Both the position numbers and the translations under genes were made by a program. A stretch of DNA of 64,000 nt. Source: Spiroplasma chinense. Lineage in GTDB: Bacteria; Bacillota_I; Bacilli_A; Mycoplasmatales; Mycoplasmataceae. Within the stretch, counting starts at the first letter, position 1. The number at the start of each line of letters is the position of its first letter. The notes under the pieces were generated by a model, which was not told the DNA's origin, did no database searches, and worked only from the letters and a program-made list of their open reading frames with translations. The DNA is taken from contig NZ_CP043026.1 of NCBI RefSeq assembly GCF_008086545.1, positions 1,240,001-1,304,000 of the forward strand. Direction: 5' to 3'. Below, piece after piece: positions 63,123 to 64,000 of the stretch.

Positions 63123-64000
63123 TTAAGGTCTTAACTTTCTAATATAAATCAAATACCCTATAAAGATGAAGCTAAAACCAAGGATTAAATAGCTCATGTA
63201 ATAATAAATAGGATTAAAAGCTAATTTTGTATTTTCAAAACTTTGAATTGGTAATTCATCCTTGTCTTTAAAGGATCATTTATCTCTTTCAATATAATCT
63301 TCATTTTCAAACATAGCCAGGTCTTGAATTGCAGGTCCCGGCATCAAAGTTTCCATCAAGGCATTGTTTACTTCGGGTTTTTTTGAAATCTTTGTAAACA
63401 AATACATATATGGAAGGCTAAGAACGGGATTGGTTAGAAATATTTGTCTTCTTTTCTTTCAATCGTTATAAACAAAATTATATGCAAAATCTTTTTTAAC
63501 GTTTTCTCCAGTATTGGGAACTAAAACACTTGTTTGAAATATAAAGTTAGACATAAGTATTATAAAAAGTTGATTTCCATCTTTAAGTCCATAATCATCA
63601 TTTATTGAACTAAAAAAATAGTTAGCAAATTCTGACACATCATAAAAATCAAAACTTTTTTCAAAGTAACCAACATTATAAACTCTAGAACCTGATTCAG
63701 CTTTTATTCCAAATCTTTGATAGTTTCAATAATCAAGAAATAAATCTTTTAAAGTTTTAATTTCTGTTTTTAGATTTTTTATAGAATAATTGTCCTCTAA
63801 ATTTTTAATCATACTTTCTGTAGTTAAAAAATCCATATAGTCGAACAGTTGATTTTTACCCTTCAATTGTTCCATACTTTTATCTGAAATAAAAATATTG
63901 TTAGGTTTAAATTCTTCTTGTTCAATTTTTGTATCATTAAAAAAATTAAACAAGTCACTATTTTTATAATTGTCGGTAATAGAGAATTTTAAATATTTAT
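63123..64000 (-). CDS. ABC permease, C-terminal part (start beyond window)
   Basis: An open frame enters from the right edge and ends at TAA 63125-63123. It contains several TGA Trp codons. Most of the visible ~290 residues are hydrophilic (acidic, aromatic), followed by a final membrane segment and a basic tail (FIFIGYLIYIRKLRP). This architecture (large polar region then one C-terminal helix) matches the permeases at 36447 and 42855, so it is the probable partner of the ATPase downstream. It ends 18 bases before the ATPase start. Confidence 0.7.

Overview
The window is a chromosomal segment of a wall-less Mollicute, most likely Spiroplasma or a close Entomoplasma/Mesoplasma relative. DNA is very AT-rich. 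TGA is read as tryptophan throughout: S14, S8, SecY, S7, EF-Tu, EF-G, EcfA1, EcfA2, AlaRS and many others keep a conserved reading frame only if TGA is Trp, so every coordinate below was extended through TGA to the next TAA or TAG. Lipoprotein signal peptides of the MKKLLSLLGA...C type also fit this group. Genus cannot be fixed by eye.

Layout. 1-5.7 kb is an accessory zone: two broken surface-protein genes, a gene remnant, a decayed IS3-family element (2189-3447) and two intact lipoprotein genes. 5.8-9.9 kb is the energy-coupling (ECF) vitamin-transporter module ecfA1-ecfA2-ecfT followed by truA. 10-14.6 kb holds a coiled-coil protein, a D-2-hydroxyacid dehydrogenase, an AEC-type permease and an ABC exporter. 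14.6-30 kb is one long leftward ribosomal superoperon (rpsJ to rplQ, with secY, adk, map, infA, rpoA). It lacks rpmD and carries an L29 of 354 residues. 30.1-33.5 kb encodes three membrane proteins, two of the PAP2 phosphatase family. 33.6-36.3 kb is alaS.

36.4-45.3 kb contains two paralogous ATPase/permease ABC operons (a third copy enters at the right edge). Between them lie a secreted protein, a small basic protein, a lipoprotein whose promoter carries a 16-base homopolymer, and a HAD phosphatase. 45.5-49.9 kb has a peroxiredoxin, oligoendopeptidase F, leucyl aminopeptidase and a small GIY-YIG nuclease-like protein. 49.9-57.0 kb is the most unusual part: six consecutive lipoprotein genes that alternate between a short (310-321 aa) and a long (457-462 aa) type, i.e. 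three tandem copies of a two-gene cassette, all built from repeats of one module. 57.3-62.3 kb has an acetyltransferase, tuf, and the str operon (rpsL-rpsG-fusA).

How it fits together: a conserved translation/secretion core is embedded between clusters for surface display (lipoproteins, ABC-2-like transporters with large ectodomains), peptide use (PepF, PepA), vitamin import (ECF) and fermentation or acid export. Three genes are interrupted by an apparent single missing base, two of them in runs of seven A, so either contingency-type switching or assembly errors must be considered. No tRNA, rRNA, CRISPR array or replication origin was seen.
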